Under the pieces are notes generated by a model. It was not told the DNA's origin and did not search any database. It was given only the letters and a program-made list of their open reading frames with translations. Positions 16,175 through 24,165 of a stretch of DNA of 32,769 nucleotides are shown one piece after another. The position numbers were made by a program, and so were the translations under genes. Source of the DNA: Candidatus Iainarchaeum sp. (GTDB lineage: Archaea; Iainarchaeota; Iainarchaeia; Iainarchaeales; UBA10191); assembly GCA_030649735.1 (NCBI GenBank), contig JAUSFL010000021.1:1-32769 (forward strand), written 5' to 3'. Each line of letters begins with the position of its first letter. The stretch's first letter is position 1.

Positions 16175-16711
16175 TCACTTCTTTCTCTTCCACTCGCTTG
16201 CAAGTATTGAATAAATTTTTTCATCAAAAAACTTGCCGTACTTGCATATACTCTTTCTGGAGATTCCCTCAAATTTTCCCCCAATTTTCTGGATTAATTT
16301 TTCCGAAACTTTGTTTTTTGTGAAAATCTTGTATTCAATCCTATTTAGTTTCAAGCAATTGAACCCAAAATCCAAAATTGCCACGCACAATTCTCTTCCA
16401 AATCCCTCGCGCTGTACTGCCTCTGTAACCCATATTCCAATAGCAGCTCTCCGGAACCTTTCTGAAAAATCATGAAGGTTCACTTGACCCACAAACTCGC
16501 TGTTTTTGGAGAAAGCGAGGAAAGCAAATCCACTTTTCCCGAAAGACTTCATGCTCCTTTCAACAGTTTTTCTGCATTTTTTTAAATCAGTGTAATCAAA
16601 AGGCAAAAAACGGGTTATCTTCGCATTAGTATTTTCAAAAAGAATTTTTTCATCCCCTTTTCTCAAAGGCCTCAAAACAAGCCGTTCAGTCTTCAAAACA
16701 ACTTTTTTCAT
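16175..16711 (-). CDS. GNAT N-acetyltransferase, RimJ/RimL-like (second copy)
   Basis: I use the ATG at 16709-16711, which overlaps the previous stop as ATGA, has GAGG upstream, and aligns its N-terminus (MKKVVLKTERLVLRPL) with the neighbouring paralogue. An in-frame ATG at 16741 would add ten Lys/Glu-rich residues. The protein has the GNAT fold: the N-terminal strand LVLRPL, an F-(V/A)-G-x-(V/I)-x-L-H strand, the acetyl-CoA loop region around QREGFGRELCVAILDFGF, and the conserved LNRIEYKIF and N-x-x-S-E-K-L-I segments. This subfamily often acetylates protein N-termini or side chains, as well as small amines. It lies 6 nt before fibrillarin. Confidence 0.87.
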   Translation of the reverse strand: MKKVVLKTERLVLRPLRKGDEKILFENTNAKITRFLPFDYTDLKKCRKTVERSMKSFGKSGFAFLAFSKNSEFVGQVNLHDFSERFRRAAIGIWVTEAVQREGFGRELCVAILDFGFNCLKLNRIEYKIFTKNKVSEKLIQKIGGKFEGISRKSICKYGKFFDEKIYSILASEWKRKK

Positions 16712-17274
16712 TTTGCTTTCCTCTTTTTCTTTCCAACCCATTCGTTGCGAAGTATTGAATATATTTTGTCGCTGATTTTTTTTCCATTCTTGACAAAGTA
16801 GTCTCTTCTGGTTCCTTCAAGCTTTCCGCCAAGCTTTCTTATCAGGCTTTCAGAAGGCGTGTTTCCCACAAAAGTGCAGTATTCAATCCTGTTGAGTTTT
16901 AATTTCTTGAAGCCAAAATCAATGATTGCGCGCGCAATTTCTTTCCCAAAGCCCTTGCGCCATTTTCCTTCCTGAACCCACAATCCAACTTCAGCGCGCT
17001 TGTACTGGTCATGATAGCAGTGCAAGTCTATAAGCCCGACAAAGTCTTTGGTTTTTTTCTCGAACGCAATGAAATAGAATCCTTTCCTTCCAAAGCGCTT
17101 CTCGCGCTCTGCGACATATTTGGCTTCTTTTTCCAAAGTCACTGGAGTGTCATAAGTCAAAAACTTTGCAATTTTAGGATTGTTTGCAAAAGGAAATATT
17201 GTTTCTTCGTCGCCTTTTTGCAAAGGCCTTAAATTCAACCGCTTGGTTTTCAGGATTATTTTGGATTTTTCCAA
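16708..17274 (-). CDS. GNAT N-acetyltransferase, RimJ/RimL-like (first copy)
   Basis: A clear paralogue of the next gene over nearly its whole length: ILKTKRLNLRPLQKGDE versus VLKTERLVLRPLRKGDE, and FGFKKLKLNRIEYCTF versus FGFNCLKLNRIEYKIF. The acetyl-CoA binding region is WRKGFGKEIARAII at about residues 107-120. It lies 6 nt downstream of the nop5 stop. A tandem duplication followed by divergence is the simplest origin. Its substrate cannot be told from sequence, but the setting inside the nop5-fibrillarin operon makes an RNP or ribosomal protein worth considering. Confidence 0.88.
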   Translation of the reverse strand: MEKSKIILKTKRLNLRPLQKGDEETIFPFANNPKIAKFLTYDTPVTLEKEAKYVAEREKRFGRKGFYFIAFEKKTKDFVGLIDLHCYHDQYKRAEVGLWVQEGKWRKGFGKEIARAIIDFGFKKLKLNRIEYCTFVGNTPSESLIRKLGGKLEGTRRDYFVKNGKKISDKIYSILRNEWVGKKKRKAK

Positions 17275-17280
17275 GAAAAA

Positions 17281-18636
17281 TCACTTTTTGGTTTTCACAA
17301 ACCTTAATTTTCCCGGCTTTTTGAAGGCATTTTTCCTGAAGTCTTTTGACTGCTTTACTTTGCGAAAGTCAACATTTGGCTTGTTGAAGTGCTCCATTTT
17401 AGAAAGGCCTTCCCTTGGCTTGAAAGTTTCCTGCGGCTTGGATTCTTCCCGCGGCTTGAAATCAGTGCGAGGCTTGAATTCAGTTCTTGGATGGAATTCT
17501 CCGCGAGGCTTAAAGTCGCTTCTGGACTTGAAGTCGCCGCGAGGCTTGAAATCTCCTTTTGAATTAAATTCAGTTCTTGGATTTGAATCTCCGCGAGGAT
17601 TGAATTCTCCCCTTGGCTTGAAATCGCCTCTAGGCTGGAATTCTCCCCGGGGCCTGAAATCCCCGCGAGGCCTGAATGGCCTTGCATTGCTGCTGTCGCG
17701 GTCGCGCGGGAGGAATTTGCTGAAAGACTTTCTTTCAAAGCCTTCTCGGGGCAGGAATTTTTTTGGAAGCATTGGGTTTTCGCGAGAATACTTGTCCTTT
17801 AATGCTGGATTTCTCTCTTTCTTTTGTTTTTTCACTAAAAAATCAAACCTTGCCTTTAACTCATCATTCAATCCAGGGCTTGTTTTATCACTGCTTTTGA
17901 AAAAGTCCTTTCTTGCGGCTATGGAAATTTTTCCAGCCAGAGAACGCGCCATTGCGCCTTGCTGCCAAGGCTTCAATTGCTGTATTAAAGAATGCTGGAA
18001 AATCAGGCCGTACTTTGGAGGCAATGCCTTTCCCTTGCTGCGCAAGTGCCTGAACAATGCCTTTTCCGCGCCCAGCAATTGGATTTTGCTTGAAGGCATT
18101 ATTGCAAGCTGCTTTAACGAGCCTGCTTTTGAAATAAGCCTTGCCGCCAAAAGGCCTCCGGCAAGCTCTGAAAAGTTTGGCGCGATTTTTGCAGTGGTTT
18201 CAGAAACAAAAACTTCCAGTTCATTCCTTTGGGCCTTGATTTTTAACGCGTTCACTGCAAGCTCGCTAATTTGCTTCAGGTCTTTTTCTGAAAGCAAGGC
18301 GCCCATTGACTCTCCTGCTGTTTTGGAAATTTCTTTCGCCAACTCATCGTCTTTCAATATTCCAATAATGCTTTCTTCCTCAAAGTTTTCCCTGCTTCCA
18401 AGCTCTGCAATCAATTTCAGCAATACTTCGTTGTCTGTCACGCTTTCCTTTAATTCTGGAAAGTGCGTTGAGTACCATTCAATGCAGTGCTCTGCCATGA
18501 GGTTAAAAATCCTGTCCAAGTCTTCCAGAAGATTCACTGACTTGACTACGTTAATGTCAATGCTTGACAATTCAACGCGGACGCTTTCTTTCGCGCTTTT
18601 TATCAATTGATTTCTCAAAGAATCAAGTTCTGCCAT
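17281..18636 (-). CDS. nop5: Nop5 (Nop56/58 homologue), box C/D RNP core, with hexapeptide-repeat tail
   Basis: Nop5 bridges fibrillarin and the L7Ae-bound guide RNA. Residues 1-110 form the divergent N-terminal fibrillarin-binding part and about 110-150 the coiled coil. The Nop domain lies at about 155-245, with ELAGGLLAARLISKAGSL, IQLLGAEKALF at 185-195, PPKYGLIFQH at 206-215, and a basic end. Archaeal Nop5 normally ends soon after this domain with a short Lys-rich tail. Here about 200 further residues follow. Residues 321-410 are about 15 tandem hexapeptides of the form F-x-P-R-(G/T)-(D/E), and a Lys/Arg/Phe-rich end closes the protein. The repeat resembles RG-rich RNA-binding tails of eukaryotic nucleolar proteins. 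It heads the operon nop5-GNAT-GNAT-flpA-kinase-like. The core call is firm; the tail's function is inferred. Confidence 0.95.
   Translation of the reverse strand: MAELDSLRNQLIKSAKESVRVELSSIDINVVKSVNLLEDLDRIFNLMAEHCIEWYSTHFPELKESVTDNEVLLKLIAELGSRENFEEESIIGILKDDELAKEISKTAGESMGALLSEKDLKQISELAVNALKIKAQRNELEVFVSETTAKIAPNFSELAGGLLAARLISKAGSLKQLAIMPSSKIQLLGAEKALFRHLRSKGKALPPKYGLIFQHSLIQQLKPWQQGAMARSLAGKISIAARKDFFKSSDKTSPGLNDELKARFDFLVKKQKKERNPALKDKYSRENPMLPKKFLPREGFERKSFSKFLPRDRDSSNARPFRPRGDFRPRGEFQPRGDFKPRGEFNPRGDSNPRTEFNSKGDFKPRGDFKSRSDFKPRGEFHPRTEFKPRTDFKPREESKPQETFKPREGLSKMEHFNKPNVDFRKVKQSKDFRKNAFKKPGKLRFVKTKK
17407..17676 (-). repeat. 18-bp coding minisatellite in nop5 (about 15 units)
   Basis: The segment encodes successive FRPRGD, FRPRGE, FQPRGD, FKPRGE and FNPRGD units and degenerate versions such as FKSRSD and SKPQET. 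Spacing is exactly six residues throughout residues 321-410. Units differ at synonymous and second positions, so the array is not freshly duplicated. Its repetitiveness also opens a long false frame on the other strand. Confidence 0.9.
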
Positions 18637-18667
18637 TTTTGAAACACTTAATTAAATGGGATAGAAA

Positions 18668-18680
18668 GTATTTTTAAAGC
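18668..18680. promoter_or_regulatory. Divergent TATA region between nop5 operon and kinase gene
   Basis: Rightward, GAAAG followed by TATTTTTAAAG places a TATA box about 26 nt before the ATG at 18702, suggesting a leaderless kinase message. Leftward, the same bases read CTTTAAAAATA, 35-40 nt upstream of the nop5 ATG at 18636. Confidence 0.5.
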
Positions 18681-18701
18681 AAGAAACCAGTTATTTAACA
18701 A

Positions 18702-19652
18702 ATGATTCCAAAACCGGCACGCATGCGAAGGCGGGGGAATGCAAGGACTTTCCAAATCAAGGATTTAAAAGTAGGCTATGTGCCTGATCCTGAAACAATG
18801 AAGCGCCCTTGGATTACGCGCTGGACTGGAAAAGTCACAGCCAGAAAAGAAGAGCTTCCATTCAGGGGATCCCAAGAGCGCGAGAAAACAAACGGAGGCT
18901 TTCAAAGAATCCATAAAATAGTGGTTTCTCGCGGGCCAGAATCTGCAGAACTAGTCGTAAAGCCAAAGCCAGTCTCTTCAGAATTGGAATTCAGGAAAAT
19001 TGAAAGGGCATCGCGCATTCTTCCCGGCACTTTCCCGAAAGCAATAGCATTCAAGGAAAAAATCCCAAACGGGCCTGGAGAAATTCACATGCAAATAGTC
19101 AAGGGAATGCCTTTATCGGCAATTAATTTTGCAAGCCTTCAGGCAGAGGACAAAAACAGGATAATTGAAGAACTTGCGAGAAAAATCAATGAAATGCACT
19201 CTAAAGGAATAACCCATCATGACTTGAAGTTCAAGAACATAATGGTTGACGGCAGGCAGATCAGGTTTGTTGACTTGGAGAAAACAACATTCTCGCAATT
19301 CAAGGCATCCAAAAGAGACAGGTATTTTGACGCATTGACTGTCATTGGAAACGCTGTTTATTCAGGGCTTATCAGCGATGCAAAGCAATTGGAGATTTTT
19401 GCAAGCATGGCGATTGAAGGAAAGAAAAACAGGGGCTATAAGTTCAGCCTAGAAAACCTTATGGAATTGCGAAAACAAAGCAAGCAAAGCTATCGCCTGG
19501 AAAAGCAGCAAACATACTGGGAAGAAAGAAAGCAAACATTGCGCACTCTTGCGGAAATGCTTGAAGAGTCAAAAAACCATGCCAAAAACCCGATAATAAA
19601 AGGCGCGGGCAGGTTTATTCAATCAAGCCTCCAAAAAGGGCTTCAGGCTTAA
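18702..19652 (+). CDS. Small protein-kinase-like protein (Bud32/RIO-related superfamily)
   Basis: The kinase core is recognisable: ELVVKPK with Lys88 as the probable ATP-anchoring lysine, a helix with Glu97/Glu100, the hinge near HMQIVKGMPL, the catalytic loop HHDLKFKNIMV at 172-182 (Asp174, Asn179), and a metal-binding VDLE at 190-193 in place of DFG/DFE. No activation segment or substrate lobe of a eukaryotic Ser/Thr kinase follows. This compact form is typical of the RIO/Bud32/lipopolysaccharide-kinase group. The N-terminal 60 residues are basic (MRRRGNAR) and the C-terminus is a charged helix, both possible RNA or protein contacts. It is not a standard Bud32 by length (316). It diverges from nop5 and precedes GlyRS; the substrate is unknown. 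Confidence 0.75.
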   Translation: MIPKPARMRRRGNARTFQIKDLKVGYVPDPETMKRPWITRWTGKVTARKEELPFRGSQEREKTNGGFQRIHKIVVSRGPESAELVVKPKPVSSELEFRKIERASRILPGTFPKAIAFKEKIPNGPGEIHMQIVKGMPLSAINFASLQAEDKNRIIEELARKINEMHSKGITHHDLKFKNIMVDGRQIRFVDLEKTTFSQFKASKRDRYFDALTVIGNAVYSGLISDAKQLEIFASMAIEGKKNRGYKFSLENLMELRKQSKQSYRLEKQQTYWEERKQTLRTLAEMLEESKNHAKNPIIKGAGRFIQSSLQKGLQA

Positions 19653-19680
19653 AAAAACTTTCATTCAAATAAATTATACT

Positions 19681-21177
19681 ATGGCAGATTCTGAAGACAT
19701 TACCAACATTGCGTTGAGAAGAAGCATTTTTTACCCGGCCGCGGAAATTTACTCGAACTCTCCAAGCGGGTTTTGGGAATTCGGGCCAGTCGGCGAGGCA
19801 ATCAGGAGAAAAATAATCGAGTTTTGGAGGAAAGAATTCGTCCAAAAGGAAGGATTTGTTGAAATTTACGGGGCTCAAATACTGCCAGAGGCAGTCTTTA
19901 AGGCCTCGGGCCATTTGACAAACTTTAATGACCCGATAGTGCAGTGCAAAAAATGCAAAGCGCTCCACCGCGCTGACCAATTGATTGCTGAAAAAATCAA
20001 GGAAATTGTCCCTGAAAGCATGAGCATTGAAGAGCTTTCAAAGCTCATAAAGCACCACGAGGTTGAATGCCCAAAATGCAAGTCTAAAGAATTCACTGAA
20101 GTCAGAAAATTCAACATGATGATGAAAGTAGACATTGGAGCGACCGGGGACATTCCGTGCTATTTGCGTCCTGAAACCTGCCAAAGCATTTTTTTGGATT
20201 TTGAAAGAATTTACAAGACTTCGCGCCAAACCCTGCCTTTAGGAATTGCGCAGGCAGGCTGTTCTTTCAGGAATGAAATCGCGCCGCGAAACACTCTGCT
20301 TAGGGCGCGCGAGTTCGGCCAAATGGAATTGGAAATCTTCTTCAACCCTAAAAAAGCAAATGACTTTGAAAAGTTTTCAACAATAGAAAATAATGAAATC
20401 AACCTGATGCTTTCAGAAAAAGCCGGCATTACTCCAATCAAGGCAAAAGACGCTGTTGAGAAAAAACAAGTCAGCTCGAAAATGATTGCTTACTATTTGG
20501 CAAAATGGCAAATGCTTTGGGAAAAGCTCGGGGTTCCAAAAGAAAAAATGCGCTTTCGAAAACTGGCCGATGACGAAAAGGCATTCTATGCTGCCGAAGC
20601 ATTTGACTTTGAGGTTTTGACATCTCTAGGCTGGATTGAATTAACAGCATGCAACAACAGGACAGACTATGACTTGAAAGGCCACGCGAAAGAAAGCAAG
20701 AAAGAATTAAGCGTCAAGGAAGAGGGGGATTCAGAGTCTTTCATTCCGCACATTTTTGAATTATCTGACGGAATTGACAGGCCAGTCTGGGTATTGCTGG
20801 ACCTGGCTTTCAGGAAGGAAAAGCGCGGGCCTGAAGAAAGAATTTATCTTTCACTTGCGCCGCGCATTGCGCCATACTTTGCGGGAATTTTTCCTTTAGT
20901 GAAAAAAGACGGGCTTTTGGAAAAAGGACGGGAAATTTTCAAAGAGCTTGAAAGCCACGGCTTTGACCTGGTGTTTGACGAGAAAGGAAGCATTGGAAAG
21001 CGCTACGCGCGCATTGACGAAATCGGAGTGCCTTACGCGATTACAGTCGATTATGACACAATGAAAGACGGCACTGTGACTTTGCGCGACAGGGATTCCT
21101 TGGAGCAAAAGCGCGTGAAAGCAGAAAAACTGCCGGAACTGCTTTGGAAATTGCAGTTGGGTCTGGAAAAATTCTAA
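19681..21177 (+). CDS. glyS: Glycyl-tRNA synthetase, archaeal/eukaryotic dimeric type
   Basis: This enzyme charges tRNA-Gly with glycine. Class II features are visible: motif 1 at FGPVGEAIRRKIIEFW (about residues 35-50), the zinc ribbon CKKC ... CPKC within about 83-140, the YLRPETCQSIF glycine pocket at about 161-171, motif 2 FRNEIAPRNTLLRAREF, and the motif 3 region LSDGIDRPVW. A HGTP-type anticodon-binding domain starts near LAPRIAPYFAGIFP. Length is 498, somewhat shorter than many archaeal enzymes. The gene follows the kinase by 28 nt. Confidence 0.95.
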   Translation: MADSEDITNIALRRSIFYPAAEIYSNSPSGFWEFGPVGEAIRRKIIEFWRKEFVQKEGFVEIYGAQILPEAVFKASGHLTNFNDPIVQCKKCKALHRADQLIAEKIKEIVPESMSIEELSKLIKHHEVECPKCKSKEFTEVRKFNMMMKVDIGATGDIPCYLRPETCQSIFLDFERIYKTSRQTLPLGIAQAGCSFRNEIAPRNTLLRAREFGQMELEIFFNPKKANDFEKFSTIENNEINLMLSEKAGITPIKAKDAVEKKQVSSKMIAYYLAKWQMLWEKLGVPKEKMRFRKLADDEKAFYAAEAFDFEVLTSLGWIELTACNNRTDYDLKGHAKESKKELSVKEEGDSESFIPHIFELSDGIDRPVWVLLDLAFRKEKRGPEERIYLSLAPRIAPYFAGIFPLVKKDGLLEKGREIFKELESHGFDLVFDEKGSIGKRYARIDEIGVPYAITVDYDTMKDGTVTLRDRDSLEQKRVKAEKLPELLWKLQLGLEKF

Positions 21178-21191
21178 AATTGGCGCTCGCA

Positions 21192-21797
21192 ATGGTAAAA
21201 TACGGAAAACCTTTCAAATTGAAAAAGCCAGTTTACCAAGCCACTGACTTAAACTCTAAGAATGCGCGAATAAGAAAAGCATTATTTTACGGGCTTAAGG
21301 CAAGAAAAAAACTAAAGGAAATTGCGCGGGAATTGCCAGGCAGCTCAGTAGGTTACATGGAAGTCATAAGGGGCAAAATGATTGCTGAAGGAATTCTGGA
21401 AAGAGCCAGGCCATTAAAAAAAAGCAATCAGTCAAAAGAGCCAAGAGCAATCAATAGCGGCATTATTCCAGGAAGCATCGAGCAATCAATAGAGCAAGAG
21501 CTTGACAGGCGCGGCATTAAAGGCAGGAATGAAAGAATCAAAATGTTTGTTGAACTGGCAAGGGAAAGACTGCCTGATTCAAGCCTTCAAAGGGCATTGA
21601 AAACCGCGGAAGTAAAAATCACAAAAGCCACTACCCGGCTTGAAAGCTTGTTGGTTGCAGACAAACAAACGCAAGCTAAAAACCTTGACAAAAAAATTCA
21701 GGAATTAAGAAAATCCATTGCAAGGGCAAGAAACATGGACGCTGAAAGAGCAATGCCTTTTCTCGTCCAAGAAATGAAAAGAATAAACCTCAAATGA
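21192..21797 (+). CDS. Putative HTH protein of unknown function
   Basis: The frame opens inside the GlyRS gene, but I place the start at the ATG at 21192, 14 nt after the GlyRS stop, giving MVKYGKPFKLKKP. No strong ribosome binding site is visible. Residues about 28-72 (KALFYGLKARKK, LKEIARELPG, VIRGKMIAEGILER) look like a small helix-turn-helix. The C-terminal part is a charged, probably coiled-coil region with several Arg/Lys-rich helices. It is basic overall. Nucleic-acid binding is likely, but no family is recognised. Confidence 0.65.
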   Translation: MVKYGKPFKLKKPVYQATDLNSKNARIRKALFYGLKARKKLKEIARELPGSSVGYMEVIRGKMIAEGILERARPLKKSNQSKEPRAINSGIIPGSIEQSIEQELDRRGIKGRNERIKMFVELARERLPDSSLQRALKTAEVKITKATTRLESLLVADKQTQAKNLDKKIQELRKSIARARNMDAERAMPFLVQEMKRINLK

Positions 21798-21813
21798 AGC
21801 AAAAAACCTGATT

Positions 21814-21824
21814 GTTTTTTTAAA
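21814..21824 (+). promoter_or_regulatory. TATA box of tRNA-Thr
   Basis: GTTTTTTTAAA lies about 27-37 nt upstream of the first tRNA base, the expected archaeal spacing. Confidence 0.55.
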
Positions 21825-21850
21825 GCCGGCATTCACTAATTCTCTAGCAG

Positions 21851-21922
21851 GCCCCTGTAGCGCAGTGGTAGCGCAGCAGTTTCGTAAACTGTTGGTCGAG
21901 AGTTCAAGTCTCTCCAGGGGCT
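21851..21922 (+). tRNA. tRNA-Thr (anticodon CGU)
   Basis: GCCCCTG pairs with CAGGGGC in the acceptor stem. The D arm is GCGC-AGTGGTA-GCGC, the anticodon arm GCAGT-TTCGTAA-ACTGT with anticodon CGT, and the T arm GAGAG-TTCAAGT-CTCTC. The discriminator is T, and no CCA or intron is encoded. Confidence 0.95.
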
Positions 21923-21928
21923 TTTTTT
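21922..21928 (+). terminator. Oligo-T terminator after tRNA-Thr
   Basis: Seven consecutive T bases begin at the discriminator position. A T-run of this kind is the usual intrinsic termination signal in archaea. Confidence 0.6.
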
Positions 21929-21936
21929 GGAAAAAC

Positions 21937-21945
21937 TATTTAAAC
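21937..21945 (+). promoter_or_regulatory. TATA box of the TM2-like gene
   Basis: TATTTAAAC sits 34-42 nt upstream of the ATG at 21979, right after the tRNA terminator. Confidence 0.5.
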
Positions 21946-21978
21946 AATCAACGCATTATTTGAAGAGTGGTCTTGAAA

Positions 21979-22446
21979 ATGCAGAAGAAGAAAAAGCCTT
22001 CAAAAACTAACGCAATTTATTCCTTGGAAATAAAGCCAGTCTCTAAAGGGGAAAGAATCAGCGGAAATTTATTGAAAGACTTGCGCAAGGCGCAAGAGCT
22101 CCCAAGGCATTCTAGAAAGAACGCGTTTATTGCAATCGGCGCAAACATTGTAATTCCTGGGTTAGGAAACTATTACCTGGAAAGAAACAAGGTCGGGCTT
22201 GCCTTGACTGCGTTAAGCGTCCTGCTAATTGTAGTGTTTCTTTCTCCATTGTTTCCTTTGAATTCTGTCGGGGTTTTCATTAACCCGACAAGCCCACAGG
22301 CGACAATCGCGACCGCGCTTCACGCAAGCCAGGATTATGCAGTCAATTTTTACAACCCGCTCTCGGCATACTTTTTAATTCCATTAATTTTGATTGCTTT
22401 CAGCTGGCTGCACTTGATTTTCCTGCTGGTTAAGGGAAAAAAGTAA
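21979..22446 (+). CDS. TM2-like small membrane protein
   Basis: A GTG at 21967 would add four residues; I prefer the ATG at 21979 (MQKKKKPSK). The first 50 residues are basic and cytoplasmic. Then comes NAFIAIGANIVIPGLGNYYL, ERNKVGLALTA and a long hydrophobic segment. The P-G-(L/W)-G-x-(F/Y)-Y-L turn followed by a second helix is the hallmark of TM2/DUF5683-type hairpins. A third hydrophobic helix ends the protein, closed by KGKK. Function of the family is not well defined. It precedes the aminopeptidase by 13 nt. Confidence 0.75.
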   Translation: MQKKKKPSKTNAIYSLEIKPVSKGERISGNLLKDLRKAQELPRHSRKNAFIAIGANIVIPGLGNYYLERNKVGLALTALSVLLIVVFLSPLFPLNSVGVFINPTSPQATIATALHASQDYAVNFYNPLSAYFLIPLILIAFSWLHLIFLLVKGKK

Positions 22447-22459
22447 TTAGGCGAAATCA

Positions 22460-23527
22460 ATGGATTCTAGAATTGAAGAATTGGCTGAAATCGTAGTGAG
22501 CAAGGCCTGCAAGATTGGAAAAAAGGATTACGTGCAGATTGTCGGGGCTCCAGAAAGCCAGGCATTGGTTCTTGCATTGTTTGAAAAAGCAATAAAGAAA
22601 GGCGCTTTTCCTTCAGTGAAAATCGGGCTTGAAAACCAAAGCTACATTTATTACAAGAACGCGAAAGACTTTCAGCTCAAATGGTTCCCAAAGCTCGCTT
22701 ATCAAGAAATGAAGCAGACAAAAGCAATAATTTACATCCAGTCAGACACTAACCGAAAAGAACTTGCGAGAATCCCGACTGAAAGAATCAACATTCGCCA
22801 AAAGGCATTGAAGAGAATTGACGAGTGGAGGGTCAATAAGACAAACTGGTGCATTGTGTCTTTTCCAAGCAGCGGTTTTGCGCAGGACGCGGGCATGTCT
22901 TTGCGCGAATACGAGGATTTGGTTTTTTCCGCAACAAACTTTGACTTTTCAAAACTGAAACCAAAATTCGACAAGCTCATCAAGTTAGAAAATAAGACTG
23001 ACAAGGTAAGGATTGTTGGAAAAGAAACTGACTTGGAGTTTTCAATCAAGGAAAGGAATGCAGTTTCTGATTTGGACAAAATCTGCAATATTCCGTCAGG
23101 CGAAGTCTTCAACTCAGTGGTTGAGAATTCTGCGGAAGGAAAAATCTATTACGAGTTTCCCGCAGTGTACTTGGACAATGAAGTTGATGGAGTTTCCTTG
23201 GAATTCAGCAAGGGAAAAGTGGTTTCAGCAAAGGCTGAAAAAAACCAGAAGTTTTTGGAAAAAGTGCTCAAAAGCGACAAGGGCGCAAAGTTTTTGGGAG
23301 AATTCGGAATTGGACTCAATTACGGCATTAAGGAATTCTCCAAAGACATTTTGTTTGATGAAAAAATCGGCGGAACAATCCACCTTGCGCTTGGGGAAAG
23401 CTACAAGGAATGCAAGGGAAAAAACAAGAGCATTGTGCACTGGGACATGATCAAGAACTTGCGCAAGAACGGCCGCGTGTATTTTGACAAAAAGCTTGTT
23501 GAAAAGAACGGAAAAGTTTTGATTTAA
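22460..23527 (+). CDS. M29-family metalloaminopeptidase
   Basis: This enzyme removes N-terminal residues from peptides with a two-metal centre. The C-terminal half shows the M29 ligands: IPSGEVF with Glu215, GEFGIG with Glu281, TIHLALG with His308, the conserved Tyr315, and VHWDM with His327 and Asp329. The N-terminal half has the family's alpha/beta domain. Length 355 is slightly below the usual 370-410. It is cytoplasmic, with no signal. It likely takes part in final peptide turnover after the proteasome. Confidence 0.92.
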   Translation: MDSRIEELAEIVVSKACKIGKKDYVQIVGAPESQALVLALFEKAIKKGAFPSVKIGLENQSYIYYKNAKDFQLKWFPKLAYQEMKQTKAIIYIQSDTNRKELARIPTERINIRQKALKRIDEWRVNKTNWCIVSFPSSGFAQDAGMSLREYEDLVFSATNFDFSKLKPKFDKLIKLENKTDKVRIVGKETDLEFSIKERNAVSDLDKICNIPSGEVFNSVVENSAEGKIYYEFPAVYLDNEVDGVSLEFSKGKVVSAKAEKNQKFLEKVLKSDKGAKFLGEFGIGLNYGIKEFSKDILFDEKIGGTIHLALGESYKECKGKNKSIVHWDMIKNLRKNGRVYFDKKLVEKNGKVLI

Positions 23528-23545
23528 GACCGCGGGGTTTTTGTA

Positions 23546-24061
23546 ATGCAATTGCAAAGGCTTTCAGGACTGCTTGGAATTTTAGGAATTATTGCTTTCT
23601 TGGCTTTCACTGCAATTGCCGTGTTGAATTTTCCAAACTATGATTTTGCAGGCCAGTTTTTAAGCGAGCTTGGCATTGGAGCCGCAAGTGCTTTCTGGTT
23701 TAATTCCGGCCTGGTGATTGCGGGCATTTGCTTTGCAGTGTTTTTTGCGAGATTTTGGAAAGAGCAAAAAGCAATTGCAATTGCGGGAATTTTGGCTTCT
23801 TTGGCGCTTGCTGGAATTGGAATTTTTCCAATGAACCAAGAGCCAATGCATAATATTGCTGCAGGGCTGTTCTTTTTCCTTGCAGGAATTGCCGCCTTGT
23901 TTTTTTCAAAGCAAAACAGGAAAGACAGGCTTTTGTTTGCAGTCAGCTTTCTTGCATTGATTGCGGACATTGCGTACTTGGGCGTTCAAAGCCCGATTTT
24001 GCAAAAAATAAGTGTTGCTTTATTCCTAGCTTGGGTGCTTTTTGTTTCTCTTAAAAAATAA
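23546..24061 (+). CDS. DUF998-like six-helix membrane protein
   Basis: This 171-residue protein has about six hydrophobic helices. LSELGIG followed by FNSGLVIAG, and the later GIFPMNQEPMHNIAAG, match the DUF998 pattern (a polar/His segment between helices). The function of the family is unknown. It lies 18 nt after the aminopeptidase stop and may be co-transcribed. Confidence 0.75.
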   Translation: MQLQRLSGLLGILGIIAFLAFTAIAVLNFPNYDFAGQFLSELGIGAASAFWFNSGLVIAGICFAVFFARFWKEQKAIAIAGILASLALAGIGIFPMNQEPMHNIAAGLFFFLAGIAALFFSKQNRKDRLLFAVSFLALIADIAYLGVQSPILQKISVALFLAWVLFVSLKK

Positions 24062-24108
24062 GGCCAAAAAGACTGTCGAAAATCGTCAAGGGCACTTAAG
24101 GCAGTTGT

Positions 24109-24124
24109 CGAAAGGTTTTTATTT
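24109..24124 (+). promoter_or_regulatory. BRE/TATA promoter of the XRE regulator
   Basis: CGAAAGG followed by TTTTTATTT is a good BRE/TATA. It supports the ATG at 24166 as start, leaving a leader of about 20 nt. Confidence 0.6.
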
Positions 24125-24165
24125 GGGTTTTGCCTGAAATACTTCTGATTCTTGAAGTGTTTTTT

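Noticed and set aside
17407-17676. CRISPR-like array because of regular repeats
   Set aside because: Units are 18 bp, contiguous without spacers, and in frame inside a conserved gene.
17180-18610. A 476-codon plus-strand open frame opposite nop5
   Set aside because: It is the complement of the nop5 hexapeptide repeat, giving a Gly/Leu/Ser-rich repetitive product with no start signals. The minus-strand protein has firm Nop-domain homology.
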